Source: Chloroflexota bacterium
GTDB taxonomy: Bacteria > Chloroflexota > Dehalococcoidia > SHYB01 > JACPQI01
Assembly: GCA_016190545.1 (NCBI GenBank)
Contig: JACPQI010000018.1
Location: 1-12,774, forward strand
Direction: 5' to 3'
Length of the DNA stretch: 12,774 nucleotides
The notes below the pieces were generated by a model, which saw only the letters and a list, made by a program, of their open reading frames with translations, did no database searches and was not told where the DNA came from. The number at the start of each line of letters is the position of its first letter. The first letter of the stretch is position 1. The position numbers were made by a program, and so were the translations under genes. Below, piece after piece: positions 6,000 to 12,774 of the stretch.

Positions 6000-7607
6000 G
6001 TGCCTCTATCGCTGCCACAGTCGATAAGACCCAATAGAGGATTCCTGCTGCCCCTTCTTCTGTTTGCGGGCAGCCTTGTGGTCTATGTCGCTACCCTCTC
6101 TCCCACCATAACCTGGGAGAATGCCGGCGGTGACTCCGGCGATTTCGCCACCGCGGTCTATACGCTGGGAGTGCCGCACCCGAGCGGCTACCCCAGCTAC
6201 ATGCTGTTGGGCAAGCTGTTTTCGTTTCTCCCCGTTGGCGACGTGGCGTACCGGACCAACCTCCTCTCCGCCGTCTCGGCAAGTTTAGCTGTAGTCTTCC
6301 TCTATCTCCTGACGCTGCGCATCCTACGATCCCTCGCACGGGAGTGGAACAGTCCGTCTGCGCTCATGCACCTTGCCGCCGCCGTCCCAGCGTTACTCTT
6401 TGGTTTCACCCCAATAGTGTGGTCTCAGGCCACCGTCACGGAGGTCTACGCGCTCGACGCTCTCCTCACTGTACTGGTGCTGTACCTGCTCGTCCGCTGG
6501 TACCAGGCCCGCCAAGAAGACGGAGGGCGGGATTCGTGGCGGCTCTTTCTCCTCGCGGCATTCGTCTGGGGTTTCGGGCTGGGCGACCATCTGAAGATCG
6601 CTTTTGTTGCTCTGCCGCTGGTAGCCCTTCTGTGGACGATGCGGAAGCATCTTCGCCCTGCGCCTCTCGCGATGAGCGCCCTCGCATTTCTCGTGGGGTT
6701 GAGCGTCTATGTCTACCTCCCGATTCGTTCCGCTGCCGACCCGCCAATTAACTGGGGCCATCCCCATACCTGGTCGGGTTTCTACTGGACCACATCCGCC
6801 TTGATGTACCGCCCTCTCATATTCGGGCTGCCCGCTGGGGATGTCCTTGAGCGAGTGGGGACCTGGCTATCGTTTTTCTGGGACCAGCTCAATGGCTGGG
6901 GGTTGTTCCTGGCTGTTGTGGGCGTGTTCGTACTCTGGCAACAGCAGCGGGCCATTGCTGTCGCCAGCCTGCTGTTCTGGGCCGCCGGCTCCATCTATGC
7001 CATCATGTACAACACCGGCGACGCCTTCATTTACCTCATTCCGGCTGTCATGGTCACGTGTCTATGGGCAGGCGTTGGAATGCTGTACCTTCTCATCCAT
7101 GCGCTGCCTGTCTTTCGGCTTGGAGCGTCGCGGCCCGCCCTTCGTTTCGCCGCTGTCACCGCCGTCATGGTCCTATCGCTGCCGGGCAATGCCCTGTTGG
7201 CAAGCTACCGAGCCGTGGACATACATGAGAATAATCAAGCCAAGCAGTACGCCCTGGACGTCCTGGCGCAAGCCGAACCGGGCGCGGTCATCCTTACGGT
7301 AGGTGATCGGCATGTCTTCTCGCTGTGGTACGCCCGCTATGTGCTGCGACCGGACGCGCCCGTGGTAGTGCTGGTGCCCAGCTTCTTCCAGTACGACTGG
7401 TACGTGAGTTGGGTGCGCCGCGCCTTTCCTGACTTGGAGCTGGACTATTTCCAGGATGACCAGTACTACGCCCAGTTGAACGCCTTTATTGAGCGTACTA
7501 TGCCTACAAGGGCTGTCTACCTAACACGGGATATCAAGGGCGTGACCGCGGAGCGGGCGCCGGAAGGGCGTCTGGACCGCCTCAGGCCCGCCGCGCCGAG
7601 GCCATAG
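6000..7607 (+). CDS. DUF2723 polytopic membrane protein, GT-C glycosyltransferase-like
   Basis: This 535-residue protein has about ten hydrophobic segments (roughly 14-33, 88-107, 124-142, 149-167, 182-211, 222-240, 298-313, 318-337, 343-368, 381-400) and then a mostly soluble domain from about 401. The first extracytoplasmic loop holds GGDSGDFATAVYTLGVPHPSGYP-like sequence (43-65), the DUF2723 signature. It is related to the first loop of GT-C enzymes, where an acidic residue (D45 or D48 here) is catalytic in studied relatives. The family is thought to transfer sugars from lipid-linked donors to proteins or glycans, but few members have been tested. The start is GTG at 6000; no ribosome site is visible and no ATG offers a better match. 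The last 26 bases overlap the end of tilS on the other strand. It is the only gene on its transcript. Confidence 0.85.
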   Translation: MPLSLPQSIRPNRGFLLPLLLFAGSLVVYVATLSPTITWENAGGDSGDFATAVYTLGVPHPSGYPSYMLLGKLFSFLPVGDVAYRTNLLSAVSASLAVVFLYLLTLRILRSLAREWNSPSALMHLAAAVPALLFGFTPIVWSQATVTEVYALDALLTVLVLYLLVRWYQARQEDGGRDSWRLFLLAAFVWGFGLGDHLKIAFVALPLVALLWTMRKHLRPAPLAMSALAFLVGLSVYVYLPIRSAADPPINWGHPHTWSGFYWTTSALMYRPLIFGLPAGDVLERVGTWLSFFWDQLNGWGLFLAVVGVFVLWQQQRAIAVASLLFWAAGSIYAIMYNTGDAFIYLIPAVMVTCLWAGVGMLYLLIHALPVFRLGASRPALRFAAVTAVMVLSLPGNALLASYRAVDIHENNQAKQYALDVLAQAEPGAVILTVGDRHVFSLWYARYVLRPDAPVVVLVPSFFQYDWYVSWVRRAFPDLELDYFQDDQYYAQLNAFIERTMPTRAVYLTRDIKGVTAERAPEGRLDRLRPAAPRP

Positions 7608-9024
7608 GCCTGAACTTCGCGCGCACCAACAGTATGCGCCGTGTGTGCGGCGTCACTTTGCAGCGTTCACTAATGCGGTACCCTGCCACCCATACTATGC
7701 CCTGCGTGTCGCAAAGCAAAGGGACACACCGGCGCCACTCCCTCGGGACCTTCTCGTCCACGAAGAAATCGTGCAGCTTCTTCGGCTGCTTCATGCCCAG
7801 AGGGTGAAAACGATCCCCTGGCCGCCAGCTACGAACCCAGAGACGGGTGCCTGCCCGCTCTGCGTCCAACCGCGCCACCCAGGGGTCGTTCGTCGCTACG
7901 TCGCTCCCTGCCGTGGTATACCGCGCCGTGATGCGCCAGCCGCTCACCTTGGACTGTCCCGGCACGTTCAGGTGGTGTTCCCTCTCGATAGCCGGCCACG
8001 GGCTGACTGGCGCTTCTGTCCCCACCCAGACGTGGGAGTATTCTCGGTAGCCCTTGATGGCGCCCGGCAGGTCAATACTCGACCCGACGCGCAGACGGAG
8101 AAGAGCCATCAGCGCATCCACATGCTCTGCCTCGATATTCGACTCGACGGAGTGCGTCAGAAGCGATAAGGCCTCTCGCAGAACGTAGCGCTGCAGCGCC
8201 AGAGGCAAGGCGTCAAGTTGACCGGCGTCAAGCCTCACACCACCTGTCTGCTGTCCTATGACGATGTTCGGCAGTCGTTCGTGCGCTTGCTGCGTGAGCG
8301 CGTCTGTATCAGCCGTGGCAAGCCGGGCCAGCCGGAGGACACTGGCATCGACGGCTGGGTTGTAGCGACGGAGCAGCGGGAGCAACTCGTGGCGGATGCG
8401 GTTTCGCAGAAAGCGCGGCTCACGGTTGCTGGGGTCCTGCCGAGGCCGCACGCCCCGGCTGCGGCAGTAGGCTTCCGTTTGCTGTCGCCGTACCGTCAGA
8501 AGGGGACGGAGCAGCGTCATAGGTGTGCCGTCAGCACGCTGCTCACTGACGGATAACATGCCGCGCAGACCGGTGATGCCCGTGCCGCGGACGAGCCGCA
8601 GCAGCACCGTCTCCACCTGGTCGTCCGCCGTGTGGCCCAGAGCGACAGCGCTGGCGCCGACTTCGTGCGCCACGCGAGCGAAGAAGCGGCGGCGCGCCAG
8701 ACGGCCCGCCTCCTCCAGCGACAGCTTGAGCCGCTTGCGGAGCGCCTCCACATCCTCATGGCCTATGGTGCAGGCGACGCCAAGCCGCGCGGACAATCGG
8801 CTTACGTATCGGGCGTCGGCGTCGGCTTCAGCGCCGCGCAGCCCATGATGCAGGTGCGCGACGTGCAGCCGCATCTTCAGTTCACTTTTCAAGCGGTGAA
8901 GGGTAAGTAAGAGACAGACGGAATCGGGGCCGCCGGACACGCCCACGAGCAGCCGCTTCCCTTTATAGGCAGCTCCCTCCCGCTGAAAGAAACGGCGCGC
9001 TGTTTCGTCTACGGCCTGCATCAT
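7582..9024 (-). CDS. tilS: tRNA(Ile)-lysidine synthase TilS
   Basis: TilS attaches lysine to C34 of the CAU-anticodon isoleucine tRNA using ATP, changing both its codon reading and its charging; it is essential in most bacteria. The 480-residue protein has the PP-loop SGGPDS (30-35) at the start of the N-terminal ATPase domain. It then has LHHGLRG, LGHTADDQVETVLLRLVRGTG, RPLLTVRRQQTEAYC and DPSNREPRFLRNRIRHELLP, all canonical. The C-terminal TilS domain (about 390-470) is also present, with WRPGDRFHPLGM and KKLHDFFVDEKVPREWR. I chose ATG 9024 (a second ATG follows at once) because the longer reading back to 9114 adds 30 unrelated residues running into yqeK on the other strand. No ribosome site is seen, and a -10 hexamer ends six bases before the ATG, suggesting a leaderless message. 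Confidence 0.94.
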   Translation of the reverse strand: MMQAVDETARRFFQREGAAYKGKRLLVGVSGGPDSVCLLLTLHRLKSELKMRLHVAHLHHGLRGAEADADARYVSRLSARLGVACTIGHEDVEALRKRLKLSLEEAGRLARRRFFARVAHEVGASAVALGHTADDQVETVLLRLVRGTGITGLRGMLSVSEQRADGTPMTLLRPLLTVRRQQTEAYCRSRGVRPRQDPSNREPRFLRNRIRHELLPLLRRYNPAVDASVLRLARLATADTDALTQQAHERLPNIVIGQQTGGVRLDAGQLDALPLALQRYVLREALSLLTHSVESNIEAEHVDALMALLRLRVGSSIDLPGAIKGYREYSHVWVGTEAPVSPWPAIEREHHLNVPGQSKVSGWRITARYTTAGSDVATNDPWVARLDAERAGTRLWVRSWRPGDRFHPLGMKQPKKLHDFFVDEKVPREWRRCVPLLCDTQGIVWVAGYRISERCKVTPHTRRILLVRAKFRPMASARRA

Positions 9025-9030
9025 GCATTG

Positions 9031-9053
9031 AGTATAGTGCAGGCTGTTATACT
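9031..9053. promoter_or_regulatory. Mirror-image divergent -10 elements for tilS and yqeK
   Basis: AGTATA at 9031-9036 reads as TATACT on the minus strand, and TATACT is at 9048-9053 on the plus strand, so the two hexamers form a perfect inverted repeat around 11 bases. Each is five of six to the -10 consensus and faces its own gene. The plus copy also has an upstream TG (extended -10). Neither has a good -35. Distances to the start codons are six bases (tilS, 9024) and eight bases (yqeK, 9062), so transcription would begin at or next to each ATG. Overlapping TATA-like alternatives (9033-9038 plus; 9046-9051 minus) make the exact choice uncertain. Confidence 0.5.
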
Positions 9054-9061
9054 TATCGCCT

Positions 9062-9664
9062 ATGGAGCCCCTTTTGGTACATCTAGATGAAACCGTAGGC
9101 CACTTGGAGCGCACGCTCCCCCCGGGCCTGTTCCAGCATTGTCAGCGCGTGAACCGCCTGGCGGTCGAGGTCGGGCCGCGTTTCGGTTGCTCTCGTGACC
9201 TTGCCGGGCTGGCCGCCTGGGTGCACGATGTGTGCCGCGCCGAGCGGGGCGACCGGCTGCTCACTCTTGCCCGCGACTTCGGACTTCCTGTTTCGCCTCT
9301 TGAAGAGAGAGCGCCGGTGCTCCTCCACGGGCCTGTCGGGGCCGAAGTGCTGCGCCGTGACTGGGGCATCACGCACCCTGACGTGCTGGCGGCAGTGCGG
9401 TGCCACACCACAGGACGCCGGGAGATGACGCTTCTGGACCGGGTGCTGTTCCTGTGCGATAAGCTAGACCCCAATAAAGACCGGGCCTACCCGTTCAACA
9501 CCCACGTGCGCCACCTGCTGAAGCGGGACCTCTCCGCAGCGCTGCTCTCCTGGTTTGACGGGCAGATGAGCGCGTTCCTTACTGCAAACCAGCCCATCCA
9601 CCCCTTGATGACCGAAGCGCGGAACGCCTTATTGCTGGAACGAATGAAGCCTGTAGCGGGCTAA
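9062..9664 (+). CDS. yqeK: YqeK-family HD-domain hydrolase (symmetrical Ap4A hydrolase)
   Basis: This 200-residue protein has the HD phosphohydrolase metal set: H26 (FQHCQRV), H55-D56 (AAWVHDVCRA), H89 (VLLHGPVGA), H115 (VRCHTTG) and D133 (LFLCDKLDP). The order, spacing and the late CDKLDP motif match the YqeK family. These enzymes cut diadenosine tetraphosphate symmetrically to two ADP with a di-iron centre, a role known from Bacillus and Staphylococcus relatives. In many Firmicutes yqeK sits between nadD and rsfS; here it stands alone, divergent from tilS. The ATG at 9062 has no ribosome site and begins eight bases after a TATACT hexamer, pointing to a leaderless transcript. The stop codon overlaps that of the convergent isomerase gene. 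Other HD-domain nucleotide hydrolase activities cannot be excluded. Confidence 0.85.
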   Translation: MEPLLVHLDETVGHLERTLPPGLFQHCQRVNRLAVEVGPRFGCSRDLAGLAAWVHDVCRAERGDRLLTLARDFGLPVSPLEERAPVLLHGPVGAEVLRRDWGITHPDVLAAVRCHTTGRREMTLLDRVLFLCDKLDPNKDRAYPFNTHVRHLLKRDLSAALLSWFDGQMSAFLTANQPIHPLMTEARNALLLERMKPVAG

Positions 9665-10737
9665 GCCTTATCATCCACAGGCGCTTCCGCTAACCTGGCT
9701 TTCAAGTAATCGATAACCGCCACCGGCGAGGGGTCCACGCCACAGAGCATGGCCAGGTAATAGCTGACGTAGTCGCCCATCAGCAACACGCTCAGCATCT
9801 GGGCCAGCGGACTCTTGCCTTGGGCATTGAAGACCTGGTAAGGAACGCCTTGCCGCTCCAGGATTTCAGTGGTGATGCGAATACGCAGCCGTAGGCGAGG
9901 GTGTATGGACTCCGAACGGAGCAAGACAACAAACAGGTGGCCGGCGCTCTTAGGGAATTCGTATCCCACTAAAGCATTGTGGTTAAACTCCGGCAACAGC
10001 TCGAAAAAAGCCCAGACCTTCGCATTCTCGTTGAGCTGGCCTTTCCAGCGTCGCGCAGCCGCCGAGAGGAGTCCGCCTCCGTAGATGACCGGCACCTTGC
10101 TCTGAAGCTGTGCTGCAAGCTGTTTGGCCGCATTCCGATTGAACGGCACAGCAGGCCCAAGTGTTGCTATCTGGTTCGCGAGGACACCCAGCCCTTCCTC
10201 CACGTCTCTTCGCTGGTCGGGCAGGAGACCCAGGTTCATAAGTATCGCTACGAGAGGCATCAAGCTGTACCCGATGGCCGCCCTCGGTTCCGCTTTGTAG
10301 GTGATGGGGAAGATGGGGATATGGTGTTCGTGCGCCAGGGACTGAAGCTTGCCGCCCGTGGTCATGACCAGCTTGGGGGCCGAAGACGCGATGGCATGCC
10401 GGAAAGCGGCAATGGTTTCCTCTGTGTTTCCGGAGTAGCTGGAGGCGACGACCAAGGTCTCCTGTCCAACAGGAAATGGTATCTGGTAGTCGCGTGAAAC
10501 GAAGACGGGTGCACCACCGCTTGCCAGCGAAAGATCGCCGACCAGGTCGCCGCCGATGGCGGAGCCGCCCATGCCCAGGACCAGCACGCGCTTCACGCTG
10601 CGATAGGCACTAGGCAGGCGGACATCCAGCCCTTCCCGCCAGGCGCGTTCGCAGACGGCGGGCAACTCAGCGATGCGCCCGCCCATGCCGCTTGGGTCAA
10701 CCCGTTGATAGAGGTCTTGCTGGTCCAGCACGCTCAT
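9661..10737 (-). CDS. Bifunctional phosphoglucose/phosphomannose isomerase, archaeal type
   Basis: This 358-residue SIS-domain protein interconverts fructose-6-phosphate with glucose-6-phosphate and mannose-6-phosphate, replacing the classical PGI and PMI enzymes. It has two SIS domains. The first carries LGMGGSAIGGDL (54-65) and SSYSGNTEET (99-108, the phosphate-binding serines and threonine). The second carries VIYGGGLLSAAARRWKGQLNENAK, with the candidate catalytic glutamate E237, and PEFNHN with H253. These correspond to the glutamate and histidine described for the Pyrobaculum enzyme. Length matches the family (about 300-360). The start ATG 10737 follows the stop of the phosphohexomutase gene by one base, so translation is probably coupled and the genes are one operon. 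The 3' end overlaps the stop of yqeK on the other strand. Confidence 0.92.
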   Translation of the reverse strand: MSVLDQQDLYQRVDPSGMGGRIAELPAVCERAWREGLDVRLPSAYRSVKRVLVLGMGGSAIGGDLVGDLSLASGGAPVFVSRDYQIPFPVGQETLVVASSYSGNTEETIAAFRHAIASSAPKLVMTTGGKLQSLAHEHHIPIFPITYKAEPRAAIGYSLMPLVAILMNLGLLPDQRRDVEEGLGVLANQIATLGPAVPFNRNAAKQLAAQLQSKVPVIYGGGLLSAAARRWKGQLNENAKVWAFFELLPEFNHNALVGYEFPKSAGHLFVVLLRSESIHPRLRLRIRITTEILERQGVPYQVFNAQGKSPLAQMLSVLLMGDYVSYYLAMLCGVDPSPVAVIDYLKARLAEAPVDDKA

Positions 10738-10738
10738 G

Positions 10739-12166
10739 TTAAAGCCCCGTCATGTTCCGGCCTGCTTCAAGCAGCGCTGCAACACGCTTGGTGGAGCTGC
10801 TCTCCCCATAGATGCGCAGGACTGGCTCGGTGCCGGAGAACCGAATCATGAGCCAGCTCCCGTCCTTGAGAAGGAACCTGAATCCGTCCATGCTGTCTAT
10901 GCCTTCCACTGCGACCCCGTCAAGCTGGCTGGGTCGGGCCTTGGCGATCGTCTCCTGGACAGAGGCCTTGCGCTCCGGCGGCATCACCAGGTCGATGCGG
11001 TCGTAGTAATGCGGGCCGACTTTGTCGAAGAGGGCCTTCAAAAGCTGCGCGGGGCTCTTCTTCGTCTTCACCATAAAGTCGAGTACATACAGGCCGGAAA
11101 CGATTCCGTCCCGCTCCGGAATGTGGCCGCGGTAGCCGTAGCCACCGCTTTCCTCACCGCCTATGAGAGCATCTTCCTTCATCATCACAGGACAGATGTA
11201 CTTGAAGCCCACCGGCGTCTCAACTACGGGGACATTGTAAAGCTTACCGAGCTTTTCGATCATGCGGCTGGTCGTCACCGACTTGACCAGAGGCCCTCGC
11301 TGCTTGCGGACTTCCAGCAAATAGAAGGTGAGCAGAGCAAAGGTCTGGAGCTGATTGACGAAGCGGCCTTGCTCATCGATCAGCCCAAAGCGGTCGGCGT
11401 CGCCGTCCGTCGCCAGGCCGACGTCAGCCTTGACCCGGCGTACATAGGCGGCCAGCTTCTTGAGGTTGTGAGCGATGGGCTCAGGTTGCTCCATGCCAGG
11501 GAACAGAGGGTTGCGCGTGTCGTTCATCTCCATGACGCGCGACTTGCCGCCGTCAAGGAGGCGCTTCGTATAGCCGGCGCCAGCGCCGTACATGGAGTCC
11601 ACAGCGATGCGCAGGCCGGCCTTTTTGATCGCGCTCAAGTCAACTAGCTTTTGCACATGCTGTAGATATGCGGCAGAGGAGTCTATGTACTCGACGAGCC
11701 CCTGCTTGCCTGCGTCCGCCATCGTAGTGCTCTTCACCACGCCGCTGCGCAGCACGGCGCCGATGTGGCGCTCCAGGGCATTCACGACGGCGACGGAGGC
11801 GCTTCCCGCGTACTCAGGTTTGTACTTAAAGCCATTCCAGATGGGTGGGTTGTGGCTGGCGGTTATGATAATAGCGCCGCCCGCTTTGCGGTGGGCCACG
11901 TTATAGCTGACCACGGGCGTGGGACTGGCCTCCTGAGCGAGCATAACGCGAACCCCGTTGGCGGCCACGACCTCCGCCGCCGCTTGGGCGAAATGCTCGG
12001 ACAAAAAGCGGGTATCGTAGCCGATGACGAGCCCGCGTGCCGCAAGCCCAGCTTCGTGAAGATATGAGGCGACGCCCTGGGCGCAGGCCCGTACGTTCTC
12101 AAAGGTAAAGTCCTGGGCAATGATGCCGCGCCAGCCGTCAGTCCCAAACTTGATGTCAGCGGCCAT
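10739..12166 (-). CDS. Phosphoglucomutase/phosphomannomutase (alpha-D-phosphohexomutase)
   Basis: A 475-residue member of the alpha-D-phosphohexomutase superfamily, which moves phosphate between C6 and C1 of a hexose. The four expected sites are present: the phosphoserine loop TASHNPP with S104, the magnesium loop DGDADR (254-259), the sugar-binding loop GEESGG (337-342), and the phosphate-binding loop RFSGTEP (442-448). GEESGG fits enzymes using glucose and/or mannose phosphate rather than glucosamine phosphate (GlmM). I chose ATG 12166 because a purine-rich ribosome site (GGAAGGGGG) lies six bases upstream and the protein then begins MAADIKFGTDGWRG, as the family does. An ATG at 12202 would add 12 unrelated residues and lies over the proposed promoter. 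It is followed after one base by the isomerase gene, whose product is its substrate. Confidence 0.92.
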   Translation of the reverse strand: MAADIKFGTDGWRGIIAQDFTFENVRACAQGVASYLHEAGLAARGLVIGYDTRFLSEHFAQAAAEVVAANGVRVMLAQEASPTPVVSYNVAHRKAGGAIIITASHNPPIWNGFKYKPEYAGSASVAVVNALERHIGAVLRSGVVKSTTMADAGKQGLVEYIDSSAAYLQHVQKLVDLSAIKKAGLRIAVDSMYGAGAGYTKRLLDGGKSRVMEMNDTRNPLFPGMEQPEPIAHNLKKLAAYVRRVKADVGLATDGDADRFGLIDEQGRFVNQLQTFALLTFYLLEVRKQRGPLVKSVTTSRMIEKLGKLYNVPVVETPVGFKYICPVMMKEDALIGGEESGGYGYRGHIPERDGIVSGLYVLDFMVKTKKSPAQLLKALFDKVGPHYYDRIDLVMPPERKASVQETIAKARPSQLDGVAVEGIDSMDGFRFLLKDGSWLMIRFSGTEPVLRIYGESSSTKRVAALLEAGRNMTGL

Positions 12167-12200
12167 ACCTAGCCCCCTTCCTGCCAAGTGCGTCCCCAAC

Positions 12201-12230
12201 ATAGTAGCTGAAGGGGCAGGCCTCTTCCAA
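12201..12230 (-). promoter_or_regulatory. Possible promoter of the mutase-isomerase operon (minus strand)
   Basis: On the minus strand TTGGAA (12230-12225, four of six) is followed after 18 bases by TACTAT (12206-12201, four of six). Transcription from it would start near 12194 and include the ribosome site of the mutase gene. It is moderate in quality, and the mutase may also be read through from the upstream pyrophosphorylase gene, 93 bases away. Confidence 0.4.
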
Positions 12231-12259
12231 TATGGGTATGGAGGAGGATGGTACCAGGC

Positions 12260-12774
12260 TTAGGAGGGACGCACAAAGGAGATGGTACTCGGCTCCAGGG
12301 TTCTGTCCGGCCACACGGCCATGCCTCGCTCGATGCGATTGCTATCCCCTACAACGACCCGGTCGCCAATGACTGAACCCTCAATAACCCAGACGCCGTC
12401 GCCAATGCTGGATTCCGTACCCAGGATACTATGGCTGACGGTGCTTCGGCCACCCACGTGTACCGTGTCCCAGAGGACGGACTCCTCTACCACAGCGCTC
12501 TCCTCAATGGCGCAGCCGGACCCCATCACCACGGGACCCTCAATGCGCGCCTGTGGCCCAATAGTGCAGCTGTCGCCGATGACCACCGGCCCGGTGAGGC
12601 GGGCGGTGCGGTGAATGCGACAATTCTCGCCTGCCCACACGCCTTCCGAGACCTTGTGGCCTGGCAAGACGATGGGAAACTTACCCCGTAGGCCGTCCAG
12701 ATTGAGCTTCAGGTACGCCGCCGGCGTGCCGATGTCGATCCAGTAACCCTGCGTGGGGAAGCCATACACGGGGA
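12260..12774 (-). CDS. NDP-sugar pyrophosphorylase, C-terminal part (5' end outside window)
   Basis: The frame is open to the window edge, so the N-terminal nucleotidyltransferase domain is missing. What remains (about 171 residues) begins with GYWIDIGTPAAYLKLN, the typical end of the sugar-nucleotidyltransferase domain. A left-handed beta-helix of hexapeptide repeats follows (for example VVIGDS, VVMGSG, SVIGDR), with repeated isoleucine/valine-glycine steps over about 110 residues. This architecture fits mannose-1-phosphate guanylyltransferase and glucose-1-phosphate nucleotidyltransferases of the GT2-like pyrophosphorylase family. They use the 1-phosphate made by the adjacent mutase plus an NTP to make a nucleotide sugar. 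Nucleotide and sugar specificity lie in the missing half. There is no acetyltransferase-like extension as in GlmU. The stop TAA is at 12260-12262; the apparent GTG near 12769 is an internal valine codon, not a start. Confidence 0.85.
   Translation of the reverse strand, partial: PVYGFPTQGYWIDIGTPAAYLKLNLDGLRGKFPIVLPGHKVSEGVWAGENCRIHRTARLTGPVVIGDSCTIGPQARIEGPVVMGSGCAIEESAVVEESVLWDTVHVGGRSTVSHSILGTESSIGDGVWVIEGSVIGDRVVVGDSNRIERGMAVWPDRTLEPSTISFVRPS

Noticed and set aside
7525..7607. Frameshift at the end of the DUF2723 gene
   Set aside because: The last 20 or so codons look less conserved and arginine-rich, but no clear alternative frame continues a family motif, so I kept the gene as intact and noted only the overlap.
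10736..11647. 303-codon open frame on the plus strand opposite the phosphohexomutase gene
   Set aside because: It is antisense to a gene with all four mutase motifs and shows no recognisable domain or ribosome site.
12223..12250. Hairpin between the pyrophosphorylase and mutase genes as a terminator
   Set aside because: CCTCTTCC and GGAGGAGG can pair around 11 bases with one wobble (a mismatch on the minus-strand RNA), but no T-run follows on the transcribed strand, so an intrinsic terminator is not supported.
1..12774. Search for tRNA, rRNA, CRISPR array, insertion sequence or phage genes
   Set aside because: Spacers between genes are all below about 190 bases; I saw no regular repeat-spacer array, terminal inverted repeats, transposase or integrase motifs, or tRNA-like arms in them.

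Overview
This is a GC-rich, gene-dense bacterial chromosome window carrying housekeeping and metabolic genes. It has no mobile elements, CRISPR array, rRNA or tRNA that I can see, and no gap without a gene longer than about 190 bases. The gene set suggests Chloroflexota (Dehalococcoidia or SAR202-like): a DUF2723 membrane protein, an archaeal-type bifunctional phosphoglucose/phosphomannose isomerase beside a phosphohexomutase, tilS divergent from a stand-alone yqeK, and a compact CATCDG thioredoxin reductase-like protein. This placement is an inference from gene content and style, not from a phylogeny.

Layout. Bases 1-108 are the 3' end of an acyl-CoA dehydrogenase gene. A strong sigma70-type promoter (TTGACA, 18-base spacer, TACAAT) follows and drives an orphan bicupin protein (195-899). 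It converges on a minus-strand Trm112-like zinc protein (915-1106) that has its own promoter. Divergent from that, on the plus strand, come a cytoplasmic DyP-type heme peroxidase (1295-2218), a 64-residue zinc-ribbon protein (2250-2444) and the replication-recombination AAA+ ATPase RarA (2500-3867). A new promoter at about 3892-3920 then drives a two-gene operon: a thioredoxin reductase-like flavoprotein (3992-4918) and a D-2-hydroxyacid dehydrogenase resembling glyoxylate reductase (4935-5927). An extended -10 promoter precedes a DUF2723 polytopic membrane protein (6000-7607).

The DUF2723 gene overlaps tail-to-tail by 26 bases with minus-strand tilS (7582-9024). tilS and plus-strand yqeK (9062-9664) diverge from a 37-base spacer with two mirror-image -10 hexamers, so both mRNAs may be leaderless. 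yqeK overlaps the stop codon of the minus-strand isomerase gene. Bases 9661-12774 hold a minus-strand sugar-phosphate set, in transcription order: the C-terminal half of an NDP-sugar pyrophosphorylase, a phosphoglucomutase/phosphomannomutase, and the bifunctional isomerase, which begins one base after the mutase stop. Together they can interconvert fructose-6-P, glucose-6-P and mannose-6-P, make the 1-phosphates, and activate them to a nucleotide sugar for glycans or compatible solutes.

I did not find a convincing undescribed multi-gene system. The most useful unexplained signals are regulatory: the mirror-image tilS/yqeK promoter island, a 10-base direct repeat around the thioredoxin reductase-like gene's promoter, and a repeat upstream of the DyP gene. 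The orphan bicupin with an altered metal-site motif and the small zinc-ribbon protein are the least understood proteins.
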